Shown here: piece by piece, positions 25,485-35,080 of the stretch
Layout of the letters: the number at the start of each line of letters is the position of its first letter
Numbering within the stretch: the first letter of the stretch is position 1
NCBI GenBank assembly: GCA_029977225.1
Contig: JAPOLH010000005.1
Span: forward strand, 1-38,140
Reading direction: 5' to 3'
Source of the DNA: Verrucomicrobiaceae bacterium
GTDB lineage: Bacteria; Verrucomicrobiota; Verrucomicrobiia; Verrucomicrobiales; Akkermansiaceae
Length of the DNA stretch: 38,140 nucleotides
Notes under the pieces: generated by a model
What the model was told of the DNA's origin: nothing
The model's database searches: none
What the model saw: the letters and a program-made list of their open reading frames with translations, nothing else
Translations under genes and position numbers: made by a program

Positions 25485-26495
25485 ATGGCATTTTCGTCGG
25501 ATCGCGCATTTGAACTCATTTCCTCCGCGCATGAGCGGGGGCGCTTGGCGCATGCTTTTATGATCAGCGGAGCGCAGGGATCGGGCAAAGAGCATCTTGC
25601 CGCAAAGATCGTGCGGATGCTCAACGGATCGGGTGATTCCGGTGGGATGGATTTGTTTGGCGAGCCGGTAGTCGAGGAAGTTCCGCCTTTGGATGATTTG
25701 GAAAATAGCTGGGTGCGAATTCTGCGTCCGCGGATGAAATCGCGGCGCATCGGCATTGATGAAATTCGAAATTTGGAAGAGACCCTGCATTTGGCGGCGC
25801 CTGCGGGAACCTACAAAGTCGGTGTCATTGTCGATGCCGACCGCATGTCGGATCAGGCTTCGAATGCCTTTCTCAAGACGCTCGAAGAGCCTGCGCGCAA
25901 CACCTTGCTATTGCTGCTGACCCACAATCCGCAGCGTTTGTTGCCGACGATTTTATCGCGTTGCGTGCGGATGCAGCTGACGGGTGGAAGGGCGATGTTG
26001 GAGGATGGAGGAGCCGAGTTGGTAGCAGCTTTGAATCGTGCCGCGTCGAAAGGCTTTGGCACGCCGATTGCGGCCTTGCAGATGAAGTCGGCATTCGTTG
26101 GCTTTTTGGAAGAGCGGCGCGAGCAGGCGGAGGATGCGGCCAAGGCAGCTGAGAAAGAAGAAATCGCGGCGTATCGCGACGGAACGGATGGGGCTTGGCT
26201 CAAAGAGCGTGCCGATCACCACAAGGCATCAGTTGAGGTCGAATATCAGCATGTGAGAAGTCGGCTCTTTGATGTGTTGATGGCGTGGATGGCGGATCTT
26301 TTGAGATTGCGGACCGGTTCGGGAGGGTTGGATTTTCCGGCGTCGGCCGATGCCTTGCGTGCGGTAGCGCAAAAGGAAAGCGAGACGCGGCTTTTGAGGC
26401 GGATGGAGGCGTTGGATGAATTGAGGCGTACCTTGGAAACCAATGCCTCCGAGCCGCTGGCGATGGAGGTGGGATTTCTTAAGGCCTTCGGTTGA
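25485..26495 (+). CDS. holB: DNA polymerase III delta' subunit-like AAA+ protein
   Basis: 'HAFMISGAQGSGKEHLAAKIV', 'KVGVIVDADRMSDQASNAFLKTLEEPARNTLLLLLTHNPQRLLPTILSRC'. Confidence 0.9.
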   Translation: MAFSSDRAFELISSAHERGRLAHAFMISGAQGSGKEHLAAKIVRMLNGSGDSGGMDLFGEPVVEEVPPLDDLENSWVRILRPRMKSRRIGIDEIRNLEETLHLAAPAGTYKVGVIVDADRMSDQASNAFLKTLEEPARNTLLLLLTHNPQRLLPTILSRCVRMQLTGGRAMLEDGGAELVAALNRAASKGFGTPIAALQMKSAFVGFLEERREQAEDAAKAAEKEEIAAYRDGTDGAWLKERADHHKASVEVEYQHVRSRLFDVLMAWMADLLRLRTGSGGLDFPASADALRAVAQKESETRLLRRMEALDELRRTLETNASEPLAMEVGFLKAFG

Positions 26496-26520
26496 GTGAT
26501 CTGAAAAAATTTCCGATCGA

Positions 26521-28959
26521 TCAGGCCGACTTGTCATTTGCCTTCGGCTTGCGGAACTCCGGCGCTTTTGGCGGCGAATCGGGCAGGATTTTTTCGATCA
26601 TGTCGTTAGGGATCCATCCGCGGGTTTTCGTGGCAAAGCTGACATACGACCAGCGGCCCGATTGGTGAAGGATCTTGCAGAGCGAGCCGGGTGGGGCGTC
26701 GATCACTTCCGGCGAAGTGCGGGATGCCTCGCTGTGGAGCGTGGCGTTTTCGTGAATGATCACGGCTTGCAGTTGGTCTTTGGCGAATTCGCCGTCCCTT
26801 GGATAAGCGCGCCATGCGAACGTGGCGCAGAAGGCGAGCATCGGTCCGAGGATCAGGCCGACGGTGGCAAAGTAGCGTGCGGACGAGATACGCTTGGTGG
26901 CGGCGATGGTGAGCAGCGAGAGGGTGAAAATCCAGAGGCCCGCCCACAGCAGGTTTTTCCATGTGTCGATGGAAATGCGTACAAGCGTCATTTGGAAGGC
27001 GGGGCGGTTGATGGTGATGGAGCCGTATTTGCGTTCGATGAAGCGCAGATTTTGGCGGGCCTCGGCGTGTTGGGGGTCGAGGTTGAGAGCACGGCGGTAA
27101 TAGAGTGCGGCGTTGCCCGGGGAATTGCCCCGATAACACGCGTTGCCGATGTTATAGAGGGTATCGGGCGTGAGTGATTCGTAGGGGGCGGACTCGAGCC
27201 AAAGTTTCGCCGCTTCGGAGTAGCGCGCTGTGTCGTAGGCTGCTTTGGCGCTGTTGGCGATTCCCTCCGCATCCGCATGCGAAGTCGTGCCGAGCATCGC
27301 GAGTGCAATCCATGCAAGTGCCGCTTTACGAAGCGTTTTGAGAATCGATTCGCGTTGCGAGCGGGTGATGGGAGTGGTGGAGGGTTTGGGCTTGAAGCAT
27401 TCCGTGTCGCGTTCGGCAAGGATCGCTTGGAGTTCCGGTGTGAGCTGACTGCCGAGTTGGCGTTCGATGAATTTTCCCGCCGCCAGTAGGAAGGAAATAC
27501 GATCATCAGCTTTCATGCGCGCGAGTTCATTGAGTTCCTTGTGGCGTTGTTTTTTTGCAGGGTCATGCGGATGCCGTTTTCGCAGGCGCATGGCGATGGC
27601 CTTGATGGCGAGGATCGCAGCGATAAATCCGGCGATCGCGTGGGGCAGCCAATTTGGAAATGGTTTGCCTGATGACTTAGCTGTGTAGGTGGAATCAATG
27701 ATGCCGAGGACATCGGTCATGCGTTCGACAGGGGTATCGGCGGCAGGTGGTGGAGTGCCGAGTGCGGGCGCTTGGCTGGTTTGTGGCGCTGGTTTCATCT
27801 GCAGCGGCGTGGGCGCGGTGGTGACCGTCTCGTAGCTTTGTTTTTTTGGGTCGAAGTAAACGAGTTTGAATCCTGGCAGTGCGGATTTAAGTTCCAGTGG
27901 TCGCATGAATTGCTGGAACACGGTTTGGCCTGAGAGTTCGCGTCGTTCGTCGCCGCGTTGGGCGGGTGAGGCATCGTAAACTTTCCATCCGTCCGGATCG
28001 ATCGGTTTCGGTGGGCGGACCGTATCGAGGTTGCCGCTGCCGCTGACGATGATCTCAACCGGGATCGGATCCCCTTCGGTGACCGCAGTTTGGCTGACTG
28101 TGGCGGAGATGTTGAAGTCTCCGACCGCGTTTTCAAATCCCTCAGGCGCATTGGGTGGCAGCGGGCGTGCATTTAGACGCAGTTCCGGAACCGAGACATT
28201 GGTTTCGAGATTGATTCGTCGCGGGAAGCCATCGAGTACCATTTGTGTGGTGACGAGGCGAACGCTTGCCGGGCCGATGCCGATCGAGCCGCTGCGGGTC
28301 GCGGTGAGCGTGCTTGGGTAGGCGACCGAGACGCAGGGCACTCCAAGCAGGTTCACACTGCCACGCATTTGTGAGGGCTGGAAGCGCCAGCAGGTGAGTC
28401 CGTCTCGTGTGAAGTCGGGTATGCCCCAGTCTTCGACAAACAGGTCGCGTGGTACGAAGAGTTTGATTTCGATGGGAATGGTTTCGCCGTTGTAAGGTTG
28501 ATGGTTCATCACCTTGAAAGCGCTGGCGTAGCGCACGCTGCGTCCACCGATGACGGCTTCCGACCATTTCAATTCGTCGGGATTGAAGACGGAAAATTCG
28601 AGTGGCTCCGTTTTTGATTGGATGCCGCCGGCATTGACCTGGATCGATGGGATGGTGAAGTTGCCTGTGTCGTACGAGGTGACTAAAAATTCGAAAACAT
28701 ATTCGAGTTTTCGGCCGGGAAGAAGTCGCGGTTTTGGTCCGCGGTTGGTGCTGGTGATTTGCACGCCGGGGATGTTTGAGATTTGCGGGATTGAGCTAGG
28801 GGATGCGCCCGAGATGCAGACTTCCAGCAATGCCTGTTCGCCGCGCGTGAGGAATCTCGATGACAAGCGGCTGATTGCTTCGGCCGATGCGATCGGTGTT
28901 GCGGCGAGCGTACTGAAGATTGCAGCGATGGTGATCGTGAGGTGTTGAATCGCTCTCAT
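26521..28959 (-). CDS. BatD-like protein with TPR and C-terminal SH3-like domain (BatD-BatE-type fusion)
   Basis: Signal peptide start 'MRAIQHLTITIAAIFSTLAATPIASA'; BatD beta domains; TPR 'TLYNIGNACYRGNSPGNAALYYRRALNLDPQHAEARQNLRFIER'; SH3-like 'AVIIHENATLHSEASRTSPEVIDAPPGSLCKIL'. Confidence 0.85.
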   Translation of the reverse strand: MRAIQHLTITIAAIFSTLAATPIASAEAISRLSSRFLTRGEQALLEVCISGASPSSIPQISNIPGVQITSTNRGPKPRLLPGRKLEYVFEFLVTSYDTGNFTIPSIQVNAGGIQSKTEPLEFSVFNPDELKWSEAVIGGRSVRYASAFKVMNHQPYNGETIPIEIKLFVPRDLFVEDWGIPDFTRDGLTCWRFQPSQMRGSVNLLGVPCVSVAYPSTLTATRSGSIGIGPASVRLVTTQMVLDGFPRRINLETNVSVPELRLNARPLPPNAPEGFENAVGDFNISATVSQTAVTEGDPIPVEIIVSGSGNLDTVRPPKPIDPDGWKVYDASPAQRGDERRELSGQTVFQQFMRPLELKSALPGFKLVYFDPKKQSYETVTTAPTPLQMKPAPQTSQAPALGTPPPAADTPVERMTDVLGIIDSTYTAKSSGKPFPNWLPHAIAGFIAAILAIKAIAMRLRKRHPHDPAKKQRHKELNELARMKADDRISFLLAAGKFIERQLGSQLTPELQAILAERDTECFKPKPSTTPITRSQRESILKTLRKAALAWIALAMLGTTSHADAEGIANSAKAAYDTARYSEAAKLWLESAPYESLTPDTLYNIGNACYRGNSPGNAALYYRRALNLDPQHAEARQNLRFIERKYGSITINRPAFQMTLVRISIDTWKNLLWAGLWIFTLSLLTIAATKRISSARYFATVGLILGPMLAFCATFAWRAYPRDGEFAKDQLQAVIIHENATLHSEASRTSPEVIDAPPGSLCKILHQSGRWSYVSFATKTRGWIPNDMIEKILPDSPPKAPEFRKPKANDKSA

Positions 28960-28963
28960 GGTG

Positions 28964-30907
28964 TTACCAGTCTTTGGCGGGTGGATTGAATTCGACTTGT
29001 CCCGGTGTGAGTGGGCCTTTTTCGAGGTCGGCGCTGTCTTTGAGGATGCGGCGCGCGCGTTTTTCGGGAGTTTCGTTCGGATCTTCGGGCTTTTCGTCCT
29101 TGTTCTTGTCCTTGCCGGTATCATCCTTCGGCTTCGGTTGATTGCCGTTTGAGCCGTCCTTCTTATTGCGTTTTTCGTCACCTTTGTCGCCTGGTGATTT
29201 TGAATCCTTGTTTTGTTGATCGCCGTCCTGATTTTCGTCCGGATTGCCATCACCTTCGTCCGGCTGTGATTCGCTTTCACCGCCGGGTTGAGGCATCGGC
29301 ATGTTTTGCTCGGTCTTTTCTTTTTCCTCTTCGAGCAATTCTCGCAAGCGCTTGAGATAGGCGATCGTCATCTGCCTGTTGTTTGTTGCGGCGTTGTTGG
29401 CCGGCATGTAGGAAAGGGTCGAATCGCAATGACGCACGGCATCCGTCCAGTTGGTGATCAACGCCTCGATTTTTTCCACTTCGCCGTCCTCATTGGCATT
29501 GGCGAGTTTTTTCAAGCGAGTGCGGACGATTTCATCGAACTGCGCCATGTCGGGAGTTTGCTTTGGATCCTGCGGGTAAGCCGATCCGGCGAGTTCCAGC
29601 CAACCGAGTTGGAAAAGTGAGTTGGCCATGCCGAGGTGGGCTTCGGCGAGGACATCGGGATTATTGGCGTCGAGGGATTTGCTGAATGCCGTGCGTGCGG
29701 ATTTGAATGAGCCGCCGCGCAGGTAGGCAATGCCTTCGCCGAGGTGGTATCGAGAACGGAGATTCGACGATGGAGATTCCTTTGCGAGTTTGCGGTAAGT
29801 CTGTGCAGCGGCGGTGAAATTTTTTTCCGAAAGGAATCGTGAAGCGTCCTTCGCATCATCGGCTTGAGAAGAATCGGGCATCAGAAAAATTGCGAATGCG
29901 GCGGCGACTTTGCCAACACCACGCCAGCGAGTGCCGATGATGATTGAGGCAAAGAGAAATACGATCGCCGGCAGCAGGAACCATTGGTAGTATTCGATTT
30001 TCACTTCGCGCTGACGACCTTCCATTTCGAAGGCGTCCAGTTCCTTGATCGCATTTTTCACCAGTGATGCGATATCGTCGCCTGATCCAGCAGTCGCGTA
30101 TTTGCCGTTGGTGGTCTCAGCGAGATTGCGCAGGACTTCGGGTTGCAGGCGGCTGATGACTGGTTGACCGTTTTCATCGGCCATGCGGTTGCCGGTGAAA
30201 TCGCTATTTGGAACATAGTCACCATTTTCCGTACCAATGCCGATGGCGAGGATATTGATACCGGCCAATTTCGCTTCGCTCGCGATCTCGTCGAGTGATC
30301 CGTCGTGTTTTTCGCCATCGCTGAAGATGACGAGCGCGTTTTGTTTTTGTCCGGTTTTTTTGAGCGTTTCGATGGCTAGCTCGACTGCCTCCTTGAGGCT
30401 GGATCCGCCGCGTGTCGCCCAGTTTTCATCGATCTGTTCGACGGTTTGACGGACGGCGGCATGATCGACCGTGAGGGGAGCATAAACATACGCGCTGCCG
30501 GCGAAGCCAATGATGCCGATGCGTTCGTTGGGGAGTTCTTCGATCAGTTCGTAGATCGCAATTTTTGCGCGGGAAAGGCGGTCGGGTTTCACGTCTTGGA
30601 CCCGCATGCTGCGTGAGAGGTCGAGGGCGATGAGGACATTACGACTGAGGATTTTTTCCTCGCGGGTGCCAGAATTTTCGTGAGGGCGGGTGAGGGCGAT
30701 GACGAGGCAGATGCAGGCGAGCAGCAGAAGTGAAAGTGAGATCCAGCGTGTGATGGGGCTGCGGCGCTTGATGAGAAGTGGGCGCAAGCGATCGGCCGCA
30801 AAGGCCTGCCATTGCGAGCGGCGCAAGCGTGTCATCACGACGGCGAGCACTGCCAAGATGATTGGCAGTGCCAGGGCGAAGAGCCATGTTGGATGGGCGA
30901 GGTTCAA
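28964..30907 (-). CDS. BatB/BatC fusion: VWA domain, TM helices, TPR, acidic/basic low-complexity tail
   Basis: 'NVLIALDLSRSMRVQDVKPDRLSRAK' MIDAS; TPR region; C-terminal 'ARRILKDSADLEKGPLTPGQVEFNPPAKDW'. Confidence 0.88.
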   Translation of the reverse strand: MNLAHPTWLFALALPIILAVLAVVMTRLRRSQWQAFAADRLRPLLIKRRSPITRWISLSLLLLACICLVIALTRPHENSGTREEKILSRNVLIALDLSRSMRVQDVKPDRLSRAKIAIYELIEELPNERIGIIGFAGSAYVYAPLTVDHAAVRQTVEQIDENWATRGGSSLKEAVELAIETLKKTGQKQNALVIFSDGEKHDGSLDEIASEAKLAGINILAIGIGTENGDYVPNSDFTGNRMADENGQPVISRLQPEVLRNLAETTNGKYATAGSGDDIASLVKNAIKELDAFEMEGRQREVKIEYYQWFLLPAIVFLFASIIIGTRWRGVGKVAAAFAIFLMPDSSQADDAKDASRFLSEKNFTAAAQTYRKLAKESPSSNLRSRYHLGEGIAYLRGGSFKSARTAFSKSLDANNPDVLAEAHLGMANSLFQLGWLELAGSAYPQDPKQTPDMAQFDEIVRTRLKKLANANEDGEVEKIEALITNWTDAVRHCDSTLSYMPANNAATNNRQMTIAYLKRLRELLEEEKEKTEQNMPMPQPGGESESQPDEGDGNPDENQDGDQQNKDSKSPGDKGDEKRNKKDGSNGNQPKPKDDTGKDKNKDEKPEDPNETPEKRARRILKDSADLEKGPLTPGQVEFNPPAKDW

Positions 30908-30913
30908 ATCGGA

Positions 30914-31930
30914 TCAGCGAGCTGGTGGTGGATTGAATGCAAGTCGCGCGGCGCCAATGAGAGCTGCGATGAGCGATGGGATCATGAACCAATGGAACAG
31001 CTCACGGTCGTCGATGATCGTGAGGCTGCGGGCTTCGGTTTTTTCGAGTTGGTTGATGGTTGTAAATGTTTCGCGCAGGGATTTGAGGTTCTGCGCCCAA
31101 TAGTGTTCGCCACCGGTGAGTGAGGCGATTTTCTTGAGTGTTGGGATGTCGAATTCCTGGTAGGGAAACCGCATGATGCTGCGGTCGACGCGGCCTTCTT
31201 TGGTGCCGATTGCGATCGTGTAAATTTTGATGCCGAGCGTCTTTGCATGTTCGGCCGCTTCGACGGGTGAAATTTTTCCCGAGTTACTGGCACCGTCTGT
31301 AATGAGGAGGATGATTTTGCTTTTTGCGTCGCGGGCATCGAGACGCGATGCAGCGGCGGCGAGCGCCGAGCCGATGGCGGTGCCTTGTTCCTTTACTGTG
31401 CCGCGTTCGAATTGATCGTTGAGACGGAGCTCGTCGAGTGCGCGGCGGAGCCATTTGTGATCGAGAGTGATCGGGCTCGCATCGCGCGGGCGTCCGGCGA
31501 ATGCGACGAGGCCCATGCGGTCGTCGGGACGGCGGCTGATGAAGTCATCGACCACTGCTTTTGCGACATCGATGCGTTTTGCGCGCTGGCCTTCATCGAC
31601 GAAGTCATCGATGTCCATCGAGAGCGAGACATCGAGAGCGATCATGATGTCGATGCCGCTGGCGCTGCGGCTTTGGTATTCGTTTCTCCAAACGGGGCGT
31701 GCCATGGCGAGGATGGCAAAGAGCAGGGCGATCGCAATAAGTGGCAGGCTGATACCGCCAGCGGTTTCGCGCACCTGACGGCCGAGGCTTATGAGTATCG
31801 ACAAGTTGGGAAATGTTACTGCTGCTTCGGCACCGCGCCCCCGCCTGAGAAACAGGGTGAGCAGGAGTGGCAGCGTGAGCAAGAGCCACGCTGGTTGGTT
31901 GAAGCGGAAATGATCCAGGAATTCGCTCAT
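30914..31930 (-). CDS. BatA-like VWA membrane protein
   Basis: 'IDIMIALDVSLSMDIDDFVDEGQRAKRIDVAKAVVDDFI' MIDAS; N- and C-terminal TM segments. Confidence 0.9.
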   Translation of the reverse strand: MSEFLDHFRFNQPAWLLLTLPLLLTLFLRRGRGAEAAVTFPNLSILISLGRQVRETAGGISLPLIAIALLFAILAMARPVWRNEYQSRSASGIDIMIALDVSLSMDIDDFVDEGQRAKRIDVAKAVVDDFISRRPDDRMGLVAFAGRPRDASPITLDHKWLRRALDELRLNDQFERGTVKEQGTAIGSALAAAASRLDARDAKSKIILLITDGASNSGKISPVEAAEHAKTLGIKIYTIAIGTKEGRVDRSIMRFPYQEFDIPTLKKIASLTGGEHYWAQNLKSLRETFTTINQLEKTEARSLTIIDDRELFHWFMIPSLIAALIGAARLAFNPPPAR

Positions 31931-32439
31931 GGGGCGAGTGCGGCGCGGAGTGCGTGAAGGAGTTGGCGTGAGTCGCCGACGATTTTTTCGGCGTTCGCAT
32001 TTACCGCATCGGGCGCGTACTTGATGGTCGCGAGGCGGCTGAAGATTGCGGCGACTTCATCGCGCGTGGACTGCGGGATTTTTTGTAGGGCATCGTGACG
32101 CGAGACAAATTCCTCGTGCGTTTCATAGAGGGCGGGATCTTCGGCGGTGATCGAGAGGTACTTGCGCAGTGTCATCGAGGATTCGAGAGCAGCCGCGTGT
32201 GCGTCGCTGTGTGAAATTGCATCGAGTGCGGCGATGGCGTCCTTGAACGCAGCTTCGCGAATGCTTGCCGGATCGTTTGCGCGTTTCATGCGTCGGCGGA
32301 TCAGCCAAAAGATTAATGATATCAGCAGCACCGCGCCGATGGCGATCCATAGCCATGGTGTTTCGGCTTTGGGGATCAAGGCCTCGACTGAGCTTGATTC
32401 CATCAGCTGAAATTTTTTGCTTGGAGTGGTTTCCGGCAT
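31927..32439 (-). CDS. DUF4381-like membrane protein of the Bat/MoxR operon
   Basis: Single TM 'WLWIAIGAVLLISLIFWLIRRRMKR'; position between DUF58 and batA; overlapping stop/start. Confidence 0.65.
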   Translation of the reverse strand: MPETTPSKKFQLMESSSVEALIPKAETPWLWIAIGAVLLISLIFWLIRRRMKRANDPASIREAAFKDAIAALDAISHSDAHAAALESSMTLRKYLSITAEDPALYETHEEFVSRHDALQKIPQSTRDEVAAIFSRLATIKYAPDAVNANAEKIVGDSRQLLHALRAALAP

Positions 32440-33332
32440 CAGCGGGATCGTTTGCGGGCGCGTTTTTTGAGCATGCGATGAAGTCCGAGCAGGGTGTCGT
32501 GGCGGGTATCGAGTGTGGCTGAGTCGATCGCGTATTTTTTGAAGCAGTTTTCGATGCCTTCGGTTTGTCGTTGCGTGAGCTTTTCGTAGCCCATGCGCAG
32601 GTTCGGGTTGTTGGTATTGACGAGTGACTGCAGACCTGTTTCGGGATCGATCAGCACGACCTTGCCGGCGCGTGGGAGTTTTGATTCGAGCGGGTCGGTG
32701 ATGCGTAGGGCGATGGTTTCGTGTTTGCGTGAAAGCTTGCCGAGCGGTCGGTCGAGTTCCGGTGCGATGAAATCGGAGATAAGGAAAACAAGCGACTTGC
32801 GGCGCAGCGTGCGGACGAGGAAATCCGACGCGGCGGCGATTGATGTGGCAGGGTGTTGCGGATCGGCGACTAGGATTTCGCGGATCATGCGCAGCAGGTG
32901 GCGAGTGCCTTTTTCTGGTGGGATGAAGAGGACCGGTTCTTCCGCAAAGATCAGCAGGCCGACCTTATCGCCATTGTTGAGCGCGCTAAAGCCGATGGTC
33001 GCGGCAGCTTCGGCGGCGATCTCGCGTTTGCTCATTGATTCGCTGCCATAGACCGTTGAGCCCGAGACATCGACTGCGAGGACCACGCTGAGTTCGCGCT
33101 CTTCGCGAAATTTTCGCACGAAGGGTTGGTTCATGCGGGCGGTGACATTCCAGTCGATGAAGCGAACTTCATCGCCGTGCTGGTACTCGCGAAAGTCATC
33201 GAAATCGAGCCCTTGCCCGCGGAATGACGAAAGGTATTCGCCGGAAAACGACTCACGCACGAGCCGTCGCGCTTTGAGTTCGAGACGGCGCACGCGCGCC
33301 ATCATTTCCTCGATCTGTTGCTCGGTCAGCAT
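32439..33332 (-). CDS. DUF58 domain protein
   Basis: 'SFRGQGLDFDDFREYQHGDEVRFIDWNVTARMNQPFVRKFREERELSVVLAVDVSGS'. Confidence 0.95.
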   Translation of the reverse strand: MLTEQQIEEMMARVRRLELKARRLVRESFSGEYLSSFRGQGLDFDDFREYQHGDEVRFIDWNVTARMNQPFVRKFREERELSVVLAVDVSGSTVYGSESMSKREIAAEAAATIGFSALNNGDKVGLLIFAEEPVLFIPPEKGTRHLLRMIREILVADPQHPATSIAAASDFLVRTLRRKSLVFLISDFIAPELDRPLGKLSRKHETIALRITDPLESKLPRAGKVVLIDPETGLQSLVNTNNPNLRMGYEKLTQRQTEGIENCFKKYAIDSATLDTRHDTLLGLHRMLKKRARKRSR

Positions 33333-33337
33333 GGTGA

Positions 33338-34372
33338 TCAGGGCACCGGCACCTTGGACATGATGCGTTCGATGATCGAGTCGGCACTGACCTCTTCGGC
33401 CTCGGCCTCGTAGCTGAGGAGGATGCGGTGGCGAAGCACATCGGCGGCCATATCCTTCACATCCTGTGGGGTGACGTAGCCTCGACCGTTCATGAAGGCA
33501 AGTGCGCGAGCGGTAAGGGCGAGGTTGATCGTGCCGCGCGGTGATGCCCCGGCGCGGACGAGGTTTTTGAGGCTTGCGTCGGCGAGTGAGGGGAAGCGTG
33601 TCGTGTGGATGATTTGCACGATGTACTTGCGGATCGCGGGGTCGATGTGGATGTGGTTGACTGTGTCGCGTGCGGCGGCGATTTGCGCGGGGGTGGCGAC
33701 CGCTTGGGTTTCGTAGGGCTTGGTCGATGTCGCCATGCGTTCGAGAATCGCGAGTTCCTCGTCCTTGGTTGGATAGCCGACGGTGACTTTGAGCAGGAAG
33801 CGATCGAGTTGCGCTTCGGGGAGTTGATAAGTTCCTTCCTGGTCGATTGGGTTTTGTGTGGCGAGTACGAGAAATGGCTCGGGCAGCGGATAGGATTTGT
33901 CGCCGAGGGTGACTTGACGTTCCTGCATCGCTTCGAGGAGGGCGGATTGCACTTTGGCCGGAGCGCGATTGATTTCATCCGCCAGAATGAGGTTGTTAAA
34001 GATCGGGCCGAGCTTCGGTTCGAACTTTGTGATTTGCGGGTGATAAACCATCGTGCCGACGAGGTCGGCGGGGAGGAGGTCGGGAGTGAATTGAAAGCGC
34101 GAGAAAGTTGTGGAGAGCGAACCGGAGAGTGCTTTCACCGCGAGCGTTTTGGCCAAGCCGGGAACGCCTTCGAGCAGGATGTGGCCGTTGCAAAGGAGGC
34201 CGATCAGGAGGCGGTCGACAAGCTGGCTTTGACCGACCAGGACCTGTGCCATTTCATCGCGGACCAACTGGATCCACGGGCTAGTTTCCTGAATTTGTTT
34301 TTGTAGATCTTCTGGAGTCATGAGTGATGGTGCCATGAGTGTGCCATGCCGGGTGGTTCCCGCAACCCGCAA
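33338..34372 (-). CDS. MoxR-family AAA+ ATPase
   Basis: 'GHILLEGVPGLAKTLAVKAL', 'LADEINRAPAKVQSALLEAMQERQVTLG', 'LATQNPIDQEGTYQLPEAQLDRFLLK'; start may be the internal 'MTPEDLQ'. Confidence 0.95.
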   Translation of the reverse strand: MRVAGTTRHGTLMAPSLMTPEDLQKQIQETSPWIQLVRDEMAQVLVGQSQLVDRLLIGLLCNGHILLEGVPGLAKTLAVKALSGSLSTTFSRFQFTPDLLPADLVGTMVYHPQITKFEPKLGPIFNNLILADEINRAPAKVQSALLEAMQERQVTLGDKSYPLPEPFLVLATQNPIDQEGTYQLPEAQLDRFLLKVTVGYPTKDEELAILERMATSTKPYETQAVATPAQIAAARDTVNHIHIDPAIRKYIVQIIHTTRFPSLADASLKNLVRAGASPRGTINLALTARALAFMNGRGYVTPQDVKDMAADVLRHRILLSYEAEAEEVSADSIIERIMSKVPVP

Positions 34373-34435
34373 AGCGATAGGATGGGAAAACTTTGCGCAA
34401 AAAACTTGGTCTGCGCGAGAGGCGGCGATTCGTAC

Positions 34436-34972
34436 TCAGGAGGCGATCGTCGCGACGCGGGCGAGGATGTCCTCAACAGCAGCCAGTCGGCCGATGCCTT
34501 CGTAGCCGCAGGCGAGTTCTCCCTCGGCGGGATCGATGAATTGGCATCCGTCCTGTTTCAATTGCGCGACATTGCGTTGGGTCGCCGGGTGCAGCCACAT
34601 TTTGCCGTTCATCGCGGGAGCGATTAGCACCGGCGTACTGCGCGGCAAGGCGAGGTAGACCGAGGTGAGCGTGTCGGGCGCAAGTCCGTTGGCGATGTGG
34701 CCGAGTAGGTTGGCCGATGCCGGTGCGAGCAGAAGTAGGTCGGCCTTGTCGGCGAGCTCGATGTGGCCGGGCTTCCAAGAGTTTTTTTCGTCTTCGAGAG
34801 TGACGAGGACCGGCTGTCGCGTGAGGGTTTGGATTGTGAGGGGTGTGATGAACTCCGTCGCGGAACGGGTCATGACCGCATGGACCGTGTGTCCTTGCTT
34901 GACCAGTTGTGAGGCAAGGTCGGCCGCTTTGTATGCGGCGATCGAGCCTGAGATGCCGAGGATGATGTTCAT
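34436..34972 (-). CDS. coaC: Phosphopantothenoylcysteine decarboxylase (CoaC-type flavoprotein)
   Basis: 'ILGISGSIAAYKAADLASQLVKQG', 'LLLAPASANLLGHIANGLAPDTL', 'APAMNGKMW'; stand-alone, no CoaB domain. Confidence 0.88.
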   Translation of the reverse strand: MNIILGISGSIAAYKAADLASQLVKQGHTVHAVMTRSATEFITPLTIQTLTRQPVLVTLEDEKNSWKPGHIELADKADLLLLAPASANLLGHIANGLAPDTLTSVYLALPRSTPVLIAPAMNGKMWLHPATQRNVAQLKQDGCQFIDPAEGELACGYEGIGRLAAVEDILARVATIAS

Positions 34973-34978
34973 GGGGGG

Positions 34979-35068
34979 AGAGATTTAAGAATCAAGAAGC
35001 AAGAAGCAAGAGAAGAGGAAGAGAAGGTGGCTGTCTTTTACTCAATCTCAAATCTCTCAAATCTCCAA
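34979..35068. repeat. Purine-rich 7-bp repeats (AAGAAGC) followed by pyrimidine-rich TCTCAAA repeats
   Basis: aagaatc/aagaagc/aagaagc/aagagaa, then ctcaatctcaaatctctcaaatctcc. Confidence 0.65.
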
Positions 35069-35080
35069 TGTCCCTTATCT

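Noticed and set aside
28960-29280. 107-aa N-terminal extension of the BatD ORF (KTRI/RTRT-rich)
   Set aside because: It is an alternative-frame reading of the BatB/C low-complexity tail; a good signal-peptide start exists at 28959
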